A stretch of DNA of 64,000 bases from assembly GCA_023213315.1 (NCBI GenBank), contig JAKCPI010002778.1:40212-104211 (forward strand), written 5' to 3'. The stretch's first letter is position 1. Each line of letters starts with the position of its first letter. The notes beneath the pieces are model-generated. The model had not been told where the DNA came from and ran no database searches. It saw nothing but the letters and a program-made list of their open reading frames with translations. Positions 37,895 through 49,073 of this stretch are shown one piece after another. The translations under genes and the position numbers were made by a program. Origin of the DNA: Euborellia annulipes (lineage: Eukaryota; Arthropoda; Insecta; Dermaptera; Anisolabididae).

Positions 37895-38172
37895 TTAATT
37901 ATTTACACCCTAGAGAATCGTCTTTTTAAAATTTATTAAAATCGAGGGAAAGATCAATTTCAGAGGGGGACGTCCCCCCCTGGTGCGCCCGATACAACAT
38001 TCTGAGGTCTGGGATACCATTTTTTAATTATTTACACCCTAGAGAATCGTCTTTTTAAAATTTATTAAAATCGAGGGAAAGATCAATTTCAGAGGGGGAC
38101 GTCCCCCCTGGTGCGCCCGATACAACATTCTGAGGTCTGGGATACCATTTTTCAATTATTTACACCCTAGAG

Positions 38173-38524
38173 CAGCGTTTCCCAACCTTTTGAAGTCCAC
38201 GGCACCCCAAAGGTGCGTTGGGAATAATATTACACACTAGCGGCACCCTTCCTTTTTTTCACCTATCAAAACGAAATTTTTTCCGCCCTGGGGCAAATTT
38301 TTTTCCCTTGCATGAAAATCATTTGACCATTTTTTTGGCAAAGCTTAATTTTTTCCGACCTATGGAAAATTTTGCCTCTTCCATTTTAATCATTTGAACT
38401 CAAAACTTTATTAATTTTTCCTCCTCTTTATTTTTATTTTTTTTATCTATATATCTCACGACACCCCTTAGGCATTCTCGCGGCACCCTTGGGTGCCGGG
38501 GGGCACACCGGTTGGGAACCACTG
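38173..38524. mobile_element. hAT MITE inside the 129-bp array
   Basis: Ends CAGCGTTTCCCAACC and GGTTGGGAACCACTG are hAT-type inverted repeats. CCCTAGAG is duplicated exactly (38165-38172, 38525-38532). Neighbouring units carry the empty site CACCCTAGAGAATCG. Confidence 0.9.
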
Positions 38525-38775
38525 CCCTAGAGAATCGTCATTTTAAAGTTTATTAAAATCGAGTGAATAAAGATAAATTTTAGGAGGGGACGTCCCCCCT
38601 GGTGCGCCCGATAGAACATTCTGAGGTCTTGGATACCATTTTTCAATTATTTACACCCTAGAGAATCGTCATTTTAAAATTTATTAAAATCGAGTGAAAG
38701 ATCAATTTCAGAGGGGGACGTCATCCCTGGTACGCCCGATAGAACCTTCTGCGGTCTGGGGTACCATTTTTCAAT

Positions 38776-39830
38776 TATTACTACTCTCTAAAGTCTGGTC
38801 TTAGATGCCGAAATATTTTTTAAAAAAATAGTAAAAATATTCCATTGTGAAAAAAGTTATTAAGCTCAGAGTAAATTTAGAAAAATAAAAAGTAACTTGA
38901 ATCGCATTTGTTTAAATAAGAGCAATTGATTGATTGGAATTTAAAAAAAATAATTGAATTATTAAGATGAAGATATGAATTTATAAAAATATCTAAATTA
39001 AAAGAAATGTTGATAAGGAAATAAAACTATCTAATAAAATTTCCTAAACGCTGTTCATTTTATTTTGATAAAAATAATAATAAATTTCTATTAAGGTAAT
39101 GAATAATTGAAAAGAATGAGCGTTTTTAGAATGTCTTTTATGGAAATATAATGCAAAAGACCCTAGAAATTAAACAAGTTGAGACCTGCAGGTGAAAATG
39201 AAAGATTTTCAAACAAAATTAATGCCTTTCTTAAATAAAAAAAAAAGTTTGGTTTGACGAACAGACAAAGAATACTATCGTAATACTTGGCAATTATTTA
39301 TAAGCTTAGAGTAGATTAGTTAACAGAAATTTAAACAAAATTAAAAAAAATAAATAAATTTTTATGCAGATTAGATTTAAATTTCTACCTATAGGCCTAA
39401 TCAGTACCCCTTTGGCAAGCAACACTAAGCATTTGTACAAAATCGGCCAAAACTTTGTTGATTTACTTTTTCGTTTTTCTCAGTTAACTTGTTTTGGAGA
39501 TCTATTCGTATAATTATTCAAAAAATATGATTCAATTTTTTACAAGTTAGGCCTACTGATGGACCAAGTTATCCCAGAAGTTGGGCTCGATATCTCTGTG
39601 AATTATTGTGCATTCATTTCATTTCAAAATTAAAACGTTCCACCATTCAAATATTATTTAAATATAAGACATTCATATAGCCCTATATTATAATATATGA
39701 ACAAGTATGATCGAGACTATAGGCATAGAATAAGGAGAATGCCTTTCACTTTCAAGTACTATATTCATTTAGAATTAATTATACATCTCAGTATTTTACA
39801 AAATATTCATTTCTTTAATTAGTAATTTCG
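38776..39830. other. AT-rich intron sequence
   Basis: Lies in intron 1 of the minus-strand unit; I see no repeat family or exon here. Confidence 0.35.
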
Positions 39831-40135
39831 AATTATATTAGCGAGGGCGAGAGAGATTAATTAAAGACAAAATGGACCAACGAGAGAAAAGAACTCGAAG
39901 CATGCATGTTTGAAATGTCATATGAAAGAATATGTCTTTAAAAAAATGGATAAAATAAAATATCCACATGTGAAATTGCCAATAAGTAAGGGAGCAAAAA
40001 AAATTAACCGATTGCATGCAATCATATATGGTTCAAAAAAGTATTGAGGAATTGTTAAATTTTTATGTTATTTATAAAGATTATATGTTTAAAGTGAATA
40101 ATAAATAAATAATAAGTAATATTGAATCGAAATAC

Positions 40136-40277
40136 CTAAGCAAAACGAATGAGAAAGGAGAGAGAACGGCGGAGCCTGCTGGCTGGCGTCATGGCTGCCG
40201 GTCAAATGAGAGCGTTTCGGTTTCCTGAGAGAAACGAGCGCAGAGACATTGCTAGTCAAGAATCCCCACTCTACTGA
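40136..40277 (-). ncRNA. First (untranslated) exon of the minus-strand unit
   Basis: A GC-rich stretch runs from a TCAGT initiator to TTGCTTAG|GTATTT. Short ATG frames inside stop quickly; one, MTPASRRLRRSLSFLIRFA, ends at the splice site, so this is best read as leader. Confidence 0.4.
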
Positions 40278-40349
40278 TCGGGTCAAGCGTCTTGGCTTCC
40301 CTTGAAAGAAGGTGTACAACGGCGCCAAAGAATACAGCCCCGTGATTGG
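40273..40349 (-). promoter_or_regulatory. CCAAT box plus TCAGT initiator
   Basis: On the minus strand AACCAATCA (CCAAT at 40349-40345) lies about 70 nt upstream of TCAGT (40277-40273). This is the usual CCAAT spacing. The surrounding 200 bases are GC-rich for this window. Confidence 0.4.
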
Positions 40350-40901
40350 TTAATTAGTGAGGAGTGGGGAATCGACTGCAGAGAGAGAGAGAGAGAGAGA
40401 GAAAGATTGAAAGAGAAGGTGGGGAGGGGAGGTCTCCCACCCAACCTTTTTAAATTATATTAATAGTTAGAATATGAGGGAGGAGTGGAAGATTCCATTT
40501 TATTATTTAAATAAAAGGGGAGTCAGGTAGTGAATAAAGAGCAGATCTTTTCTATTATTTCAATAAATATTAAGAACTACTAAGCAATAGGATATATGAA
40601 GACGTTCCTTATAGTAATTAATATTTTCTCTGTAATACGCATTATAGGGCAATTAATAATTATAAATTCAGGAAAATGGAAAGGGAGATTTCAAACGAAA
40701 TTGAAACTTTTATAACTCGTGTTTTTTTTTTTTTTTTTTTTTTTTTTTTATTTCGCCCGTTTAACCACACGCCATTGGGCCCAAACGAACTCGTGAGTTT
40801 AAGAAAGTAAAAATTGGGTATCCCAAATTCTCTCTCTTAATAAATGCAATTCAACTCTCTTTCTCTATAAATTCTTTTATTTCAATTCTGGCACCCACTG
40901 G

Positions 40902-40930
40902 CCCTCGGGCTTGGCGTAGTTGGTAGCGCA
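40902..40930 (+). mobile_element. SINE family A, head fragment
   Basis: CTCGGGCTTGGCGTAGTTGG and TAGCGC match the family A head; the rest is missing. Confidence 0.4.
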
Positions 40931-41129
40931 AAAAACGAACATCTTTTATAATCTCTCTCTCTTTCTCTTATCAAATTGGAAAGAAAATTTCTATTTATAT
41001 CAAATGAAAAAAATATTTATATTGATATTACATATAAAAAATCTGAGCAAAAACAAATAAATCTCTTAAATTAAGGGACTAAAAATTCGCTATCTAATAT
41101 TTAATTCGATCAAGTGATAAAAAACAATT

Positions 41130-41258
41130 TTTAGAAGTATGCAGTAACACAGAGATAGAGGTCTCGCGTCTTGTTTTACGGATTAGAGTTTCGATTCAAG
41201 TCCTGAGCAATAAAATTTTTCTAAAGCATATTTATTGGCTATCAATTCTAATTAACTA
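41130..41258 (+). mobile_element. Diverged SINE family C copy
   Basis: GTAACACAGAGATAGAGGTC and GAGTTTCGATTCAAG keep A- and B-box shape; followed by TTATTGGCTATCAATTC. Confidence 0.35.
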
Positions 41259-41293
41259 AACGGGTAAAATAAAAAAAATTCTAATTATATTTT

Positions 41294-41762
41294 TAAAAAT
41301 CTGGTGTAACTGGCGCACAGCACACAACTTTCTCTTACCTTCGGTAATCGAAAGTTGTGTACTGTGCTTGTCACACCAGATTTTTTGTGTCGACATGTAT
41401 TTAGTTCCCGACAGTAGGGTACATTCGATTTTCAAGATGTACAATTTATAAGAATGGGAAAATATTTATATTTTGTTACCAAGGCAACCATTTCTTCTAT
41501 CTTTTCTATGGAGTACAAGAGTAAAGTGGTCTTCAGAAGATTTCAATCACAAAATGAGAATATACATTTTATAGCGAATCTAAAAAATAATTGATTTTTG
41601 AATTTTAAAAAAAATCGTTGGAGCAAATTTAGAGAAAATCGAAAAAAACTGAAAAAGTGCATCAGTAAAGTACTAGTACTCTTTGGCCGATTTTGTTCAA
41701 AAGCTTCGTGTCACGTCCCATGGGGGTGCCTAACTTAAATATACAATTTCAACCTCCTAGTT
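41294..41762 (-). mobile_element. Hairpin-ended repeat, truncated copy
   Basis: CTGGTGTAAC hairpin end to CAACCTCCTAG; the ACTTTCTC end and TG tract are missing. Confidence 0.65.
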
Positions 41763-42065
41763 TCAAATGCTATAATTAATAGTATTTTTTATTAAATATG
41801 TCCTAAAAAAATTTATATTTAATGTTACTTGCAAAATTGACAAAAAAAATTATATATAAATCCAATGAAAAAAAAAAAAAACTTTAATGTTAATTTTCTC
41901 AAATCTCGGTAGCTGGAGCTTGACACACTAATGCGTAACAGGGTCCATTTATTCAAAATCTATAATTATATGGTAGTGCCAGTATTTAACTCAGTGGCGT
42001 ACCGAGGGGGGCGAGGGGGCGGTCCGCCCCAGGCCCCGAGCCGGCATAGGCCCCCATATATTTAT

Positions 42066-42743
42066 AAAAAAATCTGGTGTGACTGGCGCACAGCACACAA
42101 CTTTCTCTTACCTTCGGTAATCGAAAGTTGTGTACTGTGCTTGTCACACCAGATTTTTTGTGTCGACATGTATTTAGTTTCCGACAGTACGGTACATTCG
42201 ATTTTCAAGATGTAAAATTTATAAGTATGGGAAAATATTTATATTTTGTTACCATGGCAACCATTTCTCCTATCTTTTCTATGGAGAACAAGAGTAAAGT
42301 GGTCTTCAGAAGATTTCAATCACAAAATGAGAATATACATTTTAAAGAGCATCTAAAAAATAATTGATTTTTGAATTTTAAAAAAAATCGTTGGAGCAAA
42401 TTTTGAGAAAATCGAAAAAAACTGAAAAAGTGCATCAGTAAAGTACTAGTACTCTTTGGTCGATTTTGGTCAAAAGCTTCGTGTCAGGTCCCATGGGGGT
42501 GCCTAACTTAAATATAAAATTTCAACCTCCTAGCTCTTTTCGTTCTTGAGATATTTTGTTCACAGACACACACACACACACACACACGACACACAGACAG
42601 ACCATGTCGCGAAAACCACTTTTTTGGATTCAGGGGACCTCAAAACGTGAAGATCCATCAAAATCTCGACATCGAATTTTTGACATGAATCCAATACTTT
42701 CTCTCTATATATATATTACATATATACAGAGGTAAGAGAAAGT
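42066..42743 (-). mobile_element. Hairpin-ended repeat, full copy nested in hAT-like element
   Basis: Complete inverted copy between CTGGTGTGACTGGCG and GGTAAGAGAAAGT with (AC)n inside. Confidence 0.75.
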
Positions 42744-42745
42744 AG

Positions 42746-43145
42746 AAATTTAATGAAAATTTCCCTTTGAGAGGCCCCGGGGCCCTCAGGGCTCAAGTAA
42801 AAATGGGAAAATTTAGATAAAAAAAAAAAAATTTAATGAAAATTTCTCTTTGAGAGGCCCCGGGGCCCTTAGGGCTCAAGTAAAAACAAAATTTAATGAA
42901 AATTTCCCTTTGAGAGGCCCCGGGGCCCTCAGGGCTCAAGTAAAAATGGAAAAATTTAGATAAAAAAAAGAAAATTTAATGAAAATTTCCCTTTGAGAGG
43001 CCCCGGGGCCCTCAAGGCTCAAGTAAAAACAAAATTTAATGAAAATTTCTCTTTGAGAGGCCCCGGGGCCCTCAGGGCTCAAGTAAAAACAAAATTTAAT
43101 CAAAATTTCCCTTTGAGAGGCCCCGGGGCCCTTGGGGTTCAGGGA
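42746..43145. repeat. Tandem array with GC palindrome
   Basis: Six copies of AAAATTTAATGAAAATTTC plus GAGAGGCCCCGGGGCCCT, alternating in spacing (about 55 or 95 bp). Confidence 0.8.
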
Positions 43146-43377
43146 TATACGGTATTTTAAAAATATTTTTGTGTATGGAGGAGAAGGATATTTAAAGATG
43201 AGCAGCCCCCCCCAAAAAAAAAATTCAATATAAGGCCCCCGCTTCTAGTGCCGCCCCAGGCCCCCAACTGCCTCGGTACGCCTCTGATTTAACTAACTGA
43301 AGATTATTAAATTTTTTAATATATTTGCCATGGTAACAAAATATAAATATTTTTCTATGTTTATAAATTTTATATCA

Positions 43378-44222
43378 CGAATTTAAATATTGATAAATAT
43401 TTATTGTAAAAAAAAAAACTCACGTGTGCCAAGCACAAACACAACTTCCAACCGAAGGTAAGAGAGATTTGTGTGCTGTGCGGCTAGTCACACCAGATTT
43501 TTTAAATAATAAATAAATATTAAAATTAAATAATCTTCAGTTAGTTAAATTGAAGAGCTTCAAAGATTTTAAATAATATTAGACAAGCGGTTTCCAACCT
43601 TTATTTACCTTCCGGAAATAGGAAAGAAGAGATTAATTCCTTTGTTTATATCTTGAATTCTAATATATCGACGGAAAAAAAATATATGTGGACACAAAAA
43701 ATCTAGTGTGACACAACTTTTTATCACCGAGTGTAAGCGAAAGCTGTGTGCTGTGCGACAAATCACACCAGATTAAATGTATGTGTTTGTGTAAAAGATA
43801 GGAAAAAAAAGTATAAGAATATTTGTTTTTAAATCCATAAGAATCTTTCAAAGATAAAAAAGATAAAAAATCTGGTGAGACTGGTCGCACAGGACACAAG
43901 TTTATCTTACCAAAGGCCACACCTGATTTTTTGTGTCGACATATATTTAGTTTCCGCCAATATATTAAAATTCAAAATAGAAAAAATCTGGTGTGGCTGG
44001 CGCACAGCCCCCTAAGGGGGTGCCTAACTTAGATAGAATATTTCAATCTCCTAGCTCTTATCGTTGTTGAGATTTTTTCACACAGACAGACCAATTTGCG
44101 GGACCCTTTTTTTTGGACTCAGGGGACGTTAAAGCGTGTATATCCATTAAAATCTCGACATCGAATTTTTAACAAGATCGCCAAACTAAATTTATTTCAT
44201 ATATAGGTTAAGAGAAAGTAAA
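43378..44222. repeat. Cluster of partial hairpin-ended repeats
   Basis: End hairpins at about 43420-43500, 43700-43775 and 43865-43935, then a minus-oriented deletion copy (43985-44222) ending GTTAAGAGAAAGT. Confidence 0.5.
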
Positions 44223-44532
44223 ACGAATGCTAAAAGAAATTTTCAAACAAAATAATTTACTTATATTAGGTTTCAAATCGAAAAAAAGCCAAAAATAAAA
44301 TTTTAATTTCCATATGTATATATTTATGTAGGCCTACAAGCTTTTCTACCATGTTTGAGTGTGTGTGTGTAGAATTGGTAATCACTAAAAAAAAAAAATT
44401 AAAAATAAAATATTAAATGTTTTAATGAAAAAAGCAAATGGATTTAAAATAAAATAATTGAAAAAAAAAAAAAAAAAAAAAAAAATTAAAGATGAATTAA
44501 TATCGAAAAAGATCTGTGGCTGTAGGCTTAAT

Positions 44533-44712
44533 GATGATGGAGTCATGAAAAAAACAAGACGAATGCAGCCAAATATTATTTTATTTCAAATCTCGCCAGC
44601 CGGCTCTGAAGATGGCCTAGACCTCGGGCCGAAACGTCAGCCGTGAGGGCGAGATTTGAAATAAAATAATATTTGGCTGCATTCGTCTTATTTTTTTCAT
44701 GACTCCATCATC
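44533..44712. mobile_element. Palindrome with a hammerhead ribozyme as its loop
   Basis: Arms of about 70 bp (44533-44600 and 44645-44712) are nearly perfect reverse complements. The loop is a hammerhead core. The arms resemble those at 2600-2750 (shared GGAGTCA, GCAGCCAAAT), so they are one family. Confidence 0.7.
44601..44643 (+). ncRNA. Hammerhead ribozyme core (CTGAAGA type)
   Basis: CTGAAGA at 44606-44612 fits CUGANGA. Stem II GGCC/GGCC, GAAAC 44631-44635, GTC 44636-44638. Stem I CGGCT/AGCCG has five perfect pairs and merges into the palindrome stem after a small mismatch. Confidence 0.7.
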
Positions 44713-45170
44713 GATGAATTAATATATAATTTAAGGGAGTGCATTGAACGAAGTGGGGCGATTTATATCAAAAACTATTCATTAACAAACCAAATGGGAA
44801 TTAAATAAATACACTAAACGAATGATGGGCCGATAAGTTTAGAGGCTCGACTTGTACTTCCCTAGAGCAGGCCTAGGTCTCTGCACAACTTAACTTAAAG
44901 AGTAAAAATTATTCCCATTTATATTTCACAGAGATATTTTTTATTGAAATCCTAAATTGGTAAAAGTCTTGACCTTCCTCGACGGTGACATGTTTGCCGA
45001 AGGTGACTAAGGGACACTGGCTAGGCCCAAAGCCCGCTGAAGGCGGGTCTTGCAGCTAGTTTCATATAAAATATTTCACTTTTTAATGTCACACAAAAAG
45101 ATGAACCCCAGGCTTTGAAAATTACTGATTTTAATATGAAATTAAACAGTGAAATAGAATTTATTTTTTC

Positions 45171-46430
45171 AATTAAAAAAAAAAAAAATTTAATTACTAA
45201 TTATGATAGAAAAGCATGGGGTGGGGGAGGAGAGAGAAAAAGAGAACGGGCTTCATTTAATTAAAGAAAAAATGTTAATAATAGAGATTAATAAAGAATA
45301 TTTGTTTTTAAATTTTATCTATTAAAAAAAATAATATTTTAGTTTATTAGAAGGGGGTGATTTACACCCTCTCACTCCTTGGGTGTCATACTTTATCAGA
45401 GTGTTATAATTACAAATTGGATAATATTATGAGTTTATTAAAAAGAGAAAAAAAAATGAAAATATACTAAATATGTAATATTGCGATCATATCAAAAATT
45501 CGACGTCGAGGATATATACTCGTTTTGAGGGTCCCTAATTCCAAAAAAAAAAGTGGGTCCCTCAAAATGCTCAGTAGGGATGTTTGTTTATTCAAATCTA
45601 TTTCGACACAAAAAAAAATCTTGCAAACAAATACAGAATGCAACTTTAAAGTAAGATAAAGTTGTGTACTGTGCAATCACTCACACCAGATTACTTTTCT
45701 CCCTCACTGAAAAACTCCTCTGGATCCGCCCTTGTTAAGGGGAGGGAGAGAGAACATACCCCAATTGATTGGAGGAAAGAATTTTATAAAAAATATAATT
45801 TTTATTTTGAAATTTTATTTAGAAGGGGTGGATTACACCCTCTCTCATCCTTCTTTATTAAATACCTTAATAATTAGATGATCAAACCTGGAGTCGTGAA
45901 TTTGGGGGGTGAACGAACGTCGTTTTTGCACAAATAACAAAGAAATAGACGAAATTTAAGAATTTAATTTTTCAATTTAAAAAAATATTTAATTACTAAT
46001 TATAATAGAAAAGTTAAAGTTTTTGTTAAGAAAAGAATGGGGTGAGGGAGGAGAGAGAGAAAAAGAGAACGGGCTTCATATAATTAAAGAAAAAATGTTA
46101 ATAATAGTGAATTAATTAATAAGTTTTGTTTTTAAATTTTATCTATTAAAAAAAATAATATTTTAGTTTATTAGAAGGGGGTGATTTACACCCTCTCACC
46201 CCCTGGGTGTCATACTTTATCAGAGTGTTATAATTACAAATTGGATATTATTATGAGTTTATTAAAAAGAGAGAAAAAAAAGTGGAAATATAAATAATTA
46301 TAAAATGTTAGTTAATCCGTTATGCAAATGAGATAAGGAAATATTCAATACCTTAATGATAAGATGACCAAACGAGCAGGTGGATGAACGTCTTATTTGC
46401 ACAAATAACACAACACAATATAAAAAAGAA
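45171..46430. repeat. Direct duplication, first copy interrupted
   Basis: Copy 1 (45171-45955) and copy 2 (45958-46430) share GAAAAAGAGAACGGGCTTCA, GATTTACACCCTCTCAC and GCACAAATAACA. Copy 1 contains a hairpin-ended repeat fragment (about 45470-45695). Confidence 0.7.
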
Positions 46431-46689
46431 ACTGAACACACGCGAGAGACGAACGGAGTGATTCATGACACGACCCGAATTCAACTAGAGACAGGCAGGC
46501 TGCAGGCTAGCAAGCATAGAGAGATAATTGCATTGTTCTCTGAGCGCCCAAGAAATAAAATTATCAAATAGATTCTCTTTTTATAAAAATACTTTTCATT
46601 TGAAAACAAACTAACGGGGATTTATTCTGTTGGGAATAAAATTGAAATCTCTTTAATAAATAACTATTAAAAGACTCACTTCTTTTATA

Positions 46690-47520
46690 CACCCCCAAAA
46701 CTCACCCTCTTTAAAATAAAATACTTCTAAGCGTAATTTTTTGTATTTATTCATTTATTAGGGATCTATTCGAAGTGAAATAATTTTTAAAAGACTTATT
46801 TAATTAATCCACCCCCAAAACTCACCCTCTTTAAAATAAAATACTTCTAAGCGTAATTTTTTGTATTTATTTATTTATTTGGGATCTATTCGAAGTGAAA
46901 TAATTTTTAAAAGACTTATTTAATTAATCCACCCCCAAAACTCACCCTCTTTAAAATAAAATACTTCTAAGCGTAATTTTTTGTATTTATTTATTTATTA
47001 GGGATCTATTCGAAGTGAAATAATTTTTAAAAGACTTATTTAATTAATCCACCCCCAAAACTCACCCTCTTTAAAATAAAATACTTCTAAGCGTAATTTT
47101 TTGTATTTATTCATTTATTTGGGATCTATTCGAAGTGAAATAATTTTTAAAAGACTTATTTAATTAATCCACCCCCAAAACTCACCCTCTTTAAAATAAA
47201 ATACTTCTAAGCGTAATTTTTTGTATTTATTTATTTATTAGGGATCTATTCGAAGTGAAATAATTTTTAAAAGACTTATTTAATTAATCCACCCCCAAAA
47301 CTCACCCTCTTTAAAATAAAATACTTCTAAGCGTAATTTTTTGTATTTATTTATTTATTTGGGATCTATTCGAAGTGAAATAATTTTTAAAAGACTTATT
47401 TAATTAATCCACCCCCAAAACTCACCCTCTTTAAAATAAAATACTTCTAAGCATAATTTTTTCTATTTATTTATTTATTAGGGATCTATTCGAAGTGAAA
47501 TGATTTTTAAAAGACTTATT
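46690..47520. repeat. 120-bp tandem array, seven units
   Basis: Exact 120-bp period from ACCCCCAAAACTCACCC. Units alternate TTTATTAGGG and TTTATTTGGG, suggesting a 240-bp dimer. Confidence 0.9.
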
Positions 47521-47875
47521 TTTACAAAAAAAAAAAAACGAAATTTCCTGTGTTATTTAAATGGGAAATCGAAAATATCAATGAGCCACCTCTTAATATT
47601 AATATTATGAGCTCAGGTCTACACAGAATTTTTTTTTCATCATTTCGAATGAGATTTTCATAGTAACTAAGGAAAAAAAATTTTTTTTTTGGCCTACCCT
47701 AATATATATAGCTAAATATTTTTCGAGATCTATATATTTGAATAAGATAATAGTATTCAAAATACCCCGATTCTGACTAAACAAGTCATAGATATATTTA
47801 AAAGGATGTTTGGCCTCACCAATAAAAAACACAGTCTCGTTAAAAATATCTAATATATTCATAAATAATTTTTAT

Positions 47876-47985
47876 CGTGTAGGTCTAAAATCTTATATAG
47901 TCTAAGTTGCCGAAAAGACTGTGTGCTTCTGTGTCTGACAAAGAGTGTGAGTGTGGAATGGGAAAAAAGTGTGTTAAAAAAAAAC
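47876..47985 (+). mobile_element. SINE family A, 3' half
   Basis: Only the AAGTTGCCGAAAAGACTGTG region, GTGAGTGTG repeat and A-tail are present. Confidence 0.55.
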
Positions 47986-48055
47986 CTTAATAAAATAATT
48001 CTTAAAGTTATTTTTTCATCAATTTCCTCCGTTCAATTAAAATTGCAATAAATTG

Positions 48056-48576
48056 AAAAAATCTGGTGTGACAATCACAGTACACAACTTTCGATTACCG
48101 AAGATAAGAGACTCTTACCTTCGGTAATCGAAAGTTGTGTTCTGTGCTTGTCACACCAGATTTTTTGTGTCGACATGTATTTAGTTTCCGACAGTAGGGT
48201 ACAATTGAATTCAAGATGTAAAATTTATAAGTATGGCAAAATATTTATATTTTGTTACCATGGCAACCATTTCTCCTATCTTTTCTATGGAGTACAAGAG
48301 TAAAGTGGTCTTCAGAAGATTTCAATCACAAAATGAGAATATACATTTTATTGAAGATCTAAAAAATAATTGATTTTTGAATTTAAAAAAAAATCGTTGG
48401 AGCAAATTTAGAGAAAATCGAAAAAAACTGAAAAAGTGCATCAGTAAAGTACTAGTACTCTTTGGTCGATTTTGTTCAAAAGCTTCGTGTCACGTCTCAT
48501 GGGGGTGCCTAACTTAAATATAAAATTTCAACCTCCTAGCTCTTTTCGTTCTTGAGATATTTTGTTCACAGACAGA

Positions 48577-48607
<31 letters not shown>

Positions 48608-48750
48608 GACCATGCCGCGAAAACCACTTTTTTGGATTCAGGGGACCTCAAAACGTGAAGATCCATCAAAATCTCGACATCGAATTTTTGACATGAAACC
48701 AATACTTTCTCTCTCTATATATTAACATATATATAGAGGTAAGAGAAAGT
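48056..48750 (-). mobile_element. Hairpin-ended repeat with a perfected terminal palindrome
   Basis: The terminal hairpin (48056-48163) lacks its usual asymmetric loop: both halves carry TTTCGATTACCGAAG or complement, making a nearly perfect palindrome of about 108 bp. Confidence 0.7.
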
Positions 48751-48870
48751 AAAAATCGTCAAAATCAAACACATAGTTCAGTCAAATTATATGGTCACAT
48801 TAAAAAAATGGCTTCAAATAATACTGATAAAAAAAATTGAAAAAAATATTTTCCTGATTTACTGTTATGT

Positions 48871-49037
48871 AAGGCTGACACCGAAGAGACAAAACACAAT
48901 CGGACATGATTCGACATCATCGAACAAAATGTTTTGTCTGAAAACGTTTTTGCTCGTTCGGTGAGCAAAACGTTTTGCTCGTGGACAAAACATTTTGATC
49001 AAAAACGTTTTGGCTAGATCGGTGTGCGTTCAGCCTT
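48871..49037. mobile_element. Short MITE with AAAACGTTTTG repeats
   Basis: Ends AAGGCTGA-ACACCGA and TCGGTGT-TCAGCCTT pair with small differences. The inside repeats (C)AAAACGTTTTG and GAGCAAAACG in both orientations. Confidence 0.55.
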
Positions 49038-49073
49038 AAGGAACAAAGGAGATCCAATTTTTATTTTGTTTGG

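Larger units (their letters stand above)
36900..38775. repeat. 129-bp tandem array with two transposon insertions
   Basis: Units share GGGGGACGTCCCCCCTGG, GCGCCCGATAC, CTGAGGTCTGGGATACC and CACCCTAGAGAATCG. A hairpin-ended repeat and a hAT MITE are inserted in separate units. Confidence 0.85.
35958..40277 (-). ncRNA. Spliced minus-strand transcription unit (lncRNA or short-protein gene)
   Basis: Exons run from high to low coordinates: about 40277-40136, 36560-36434, 36361-36202, 36113-36089 and probably 36020 downward. Splice sites are strong: donors GTATTT, GTAAGT, GTGAAT and GTATAT; acceptors CTTTCTTTCTAG, TCTTTTGCAG, TTTGTTACAG and CTTTTTTTCAG. An ATG at 36257 in the third exon opens MDQLYECQGASGDRQPPR and stays open through the 25-nt exon (RFLRVNRTK). 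It may stop at 35960-35958, for about 47 residues, or use other downstream exons. The coding role is uncertain because earlier exons contain stops in all joined frames. Intron 1 is packed with repeats. Confidence 0.5.
41992..43286. mobile_element. hAT-like element with nested repeat and internal array
   Basis: Ends CAGTGGCGTACCGAGG and CCTCGGTACGCCTCTG, flanked exactly by ATTTAACT (41984-41991, 43287-43294). Inside are a complete hairpin-ended repeat (42066-42743) and a tandem array with AGGCCCCGGGGCCC. Confidence 0.85.

Noticed and set aside
46380..46571. 63-codon frame in a GC-richer stretch
   Set aside because: It begins within a duplicated segment, lacks an ATG and splice signals; the region may be a promoter (TCAGT on minus) but support is thin.
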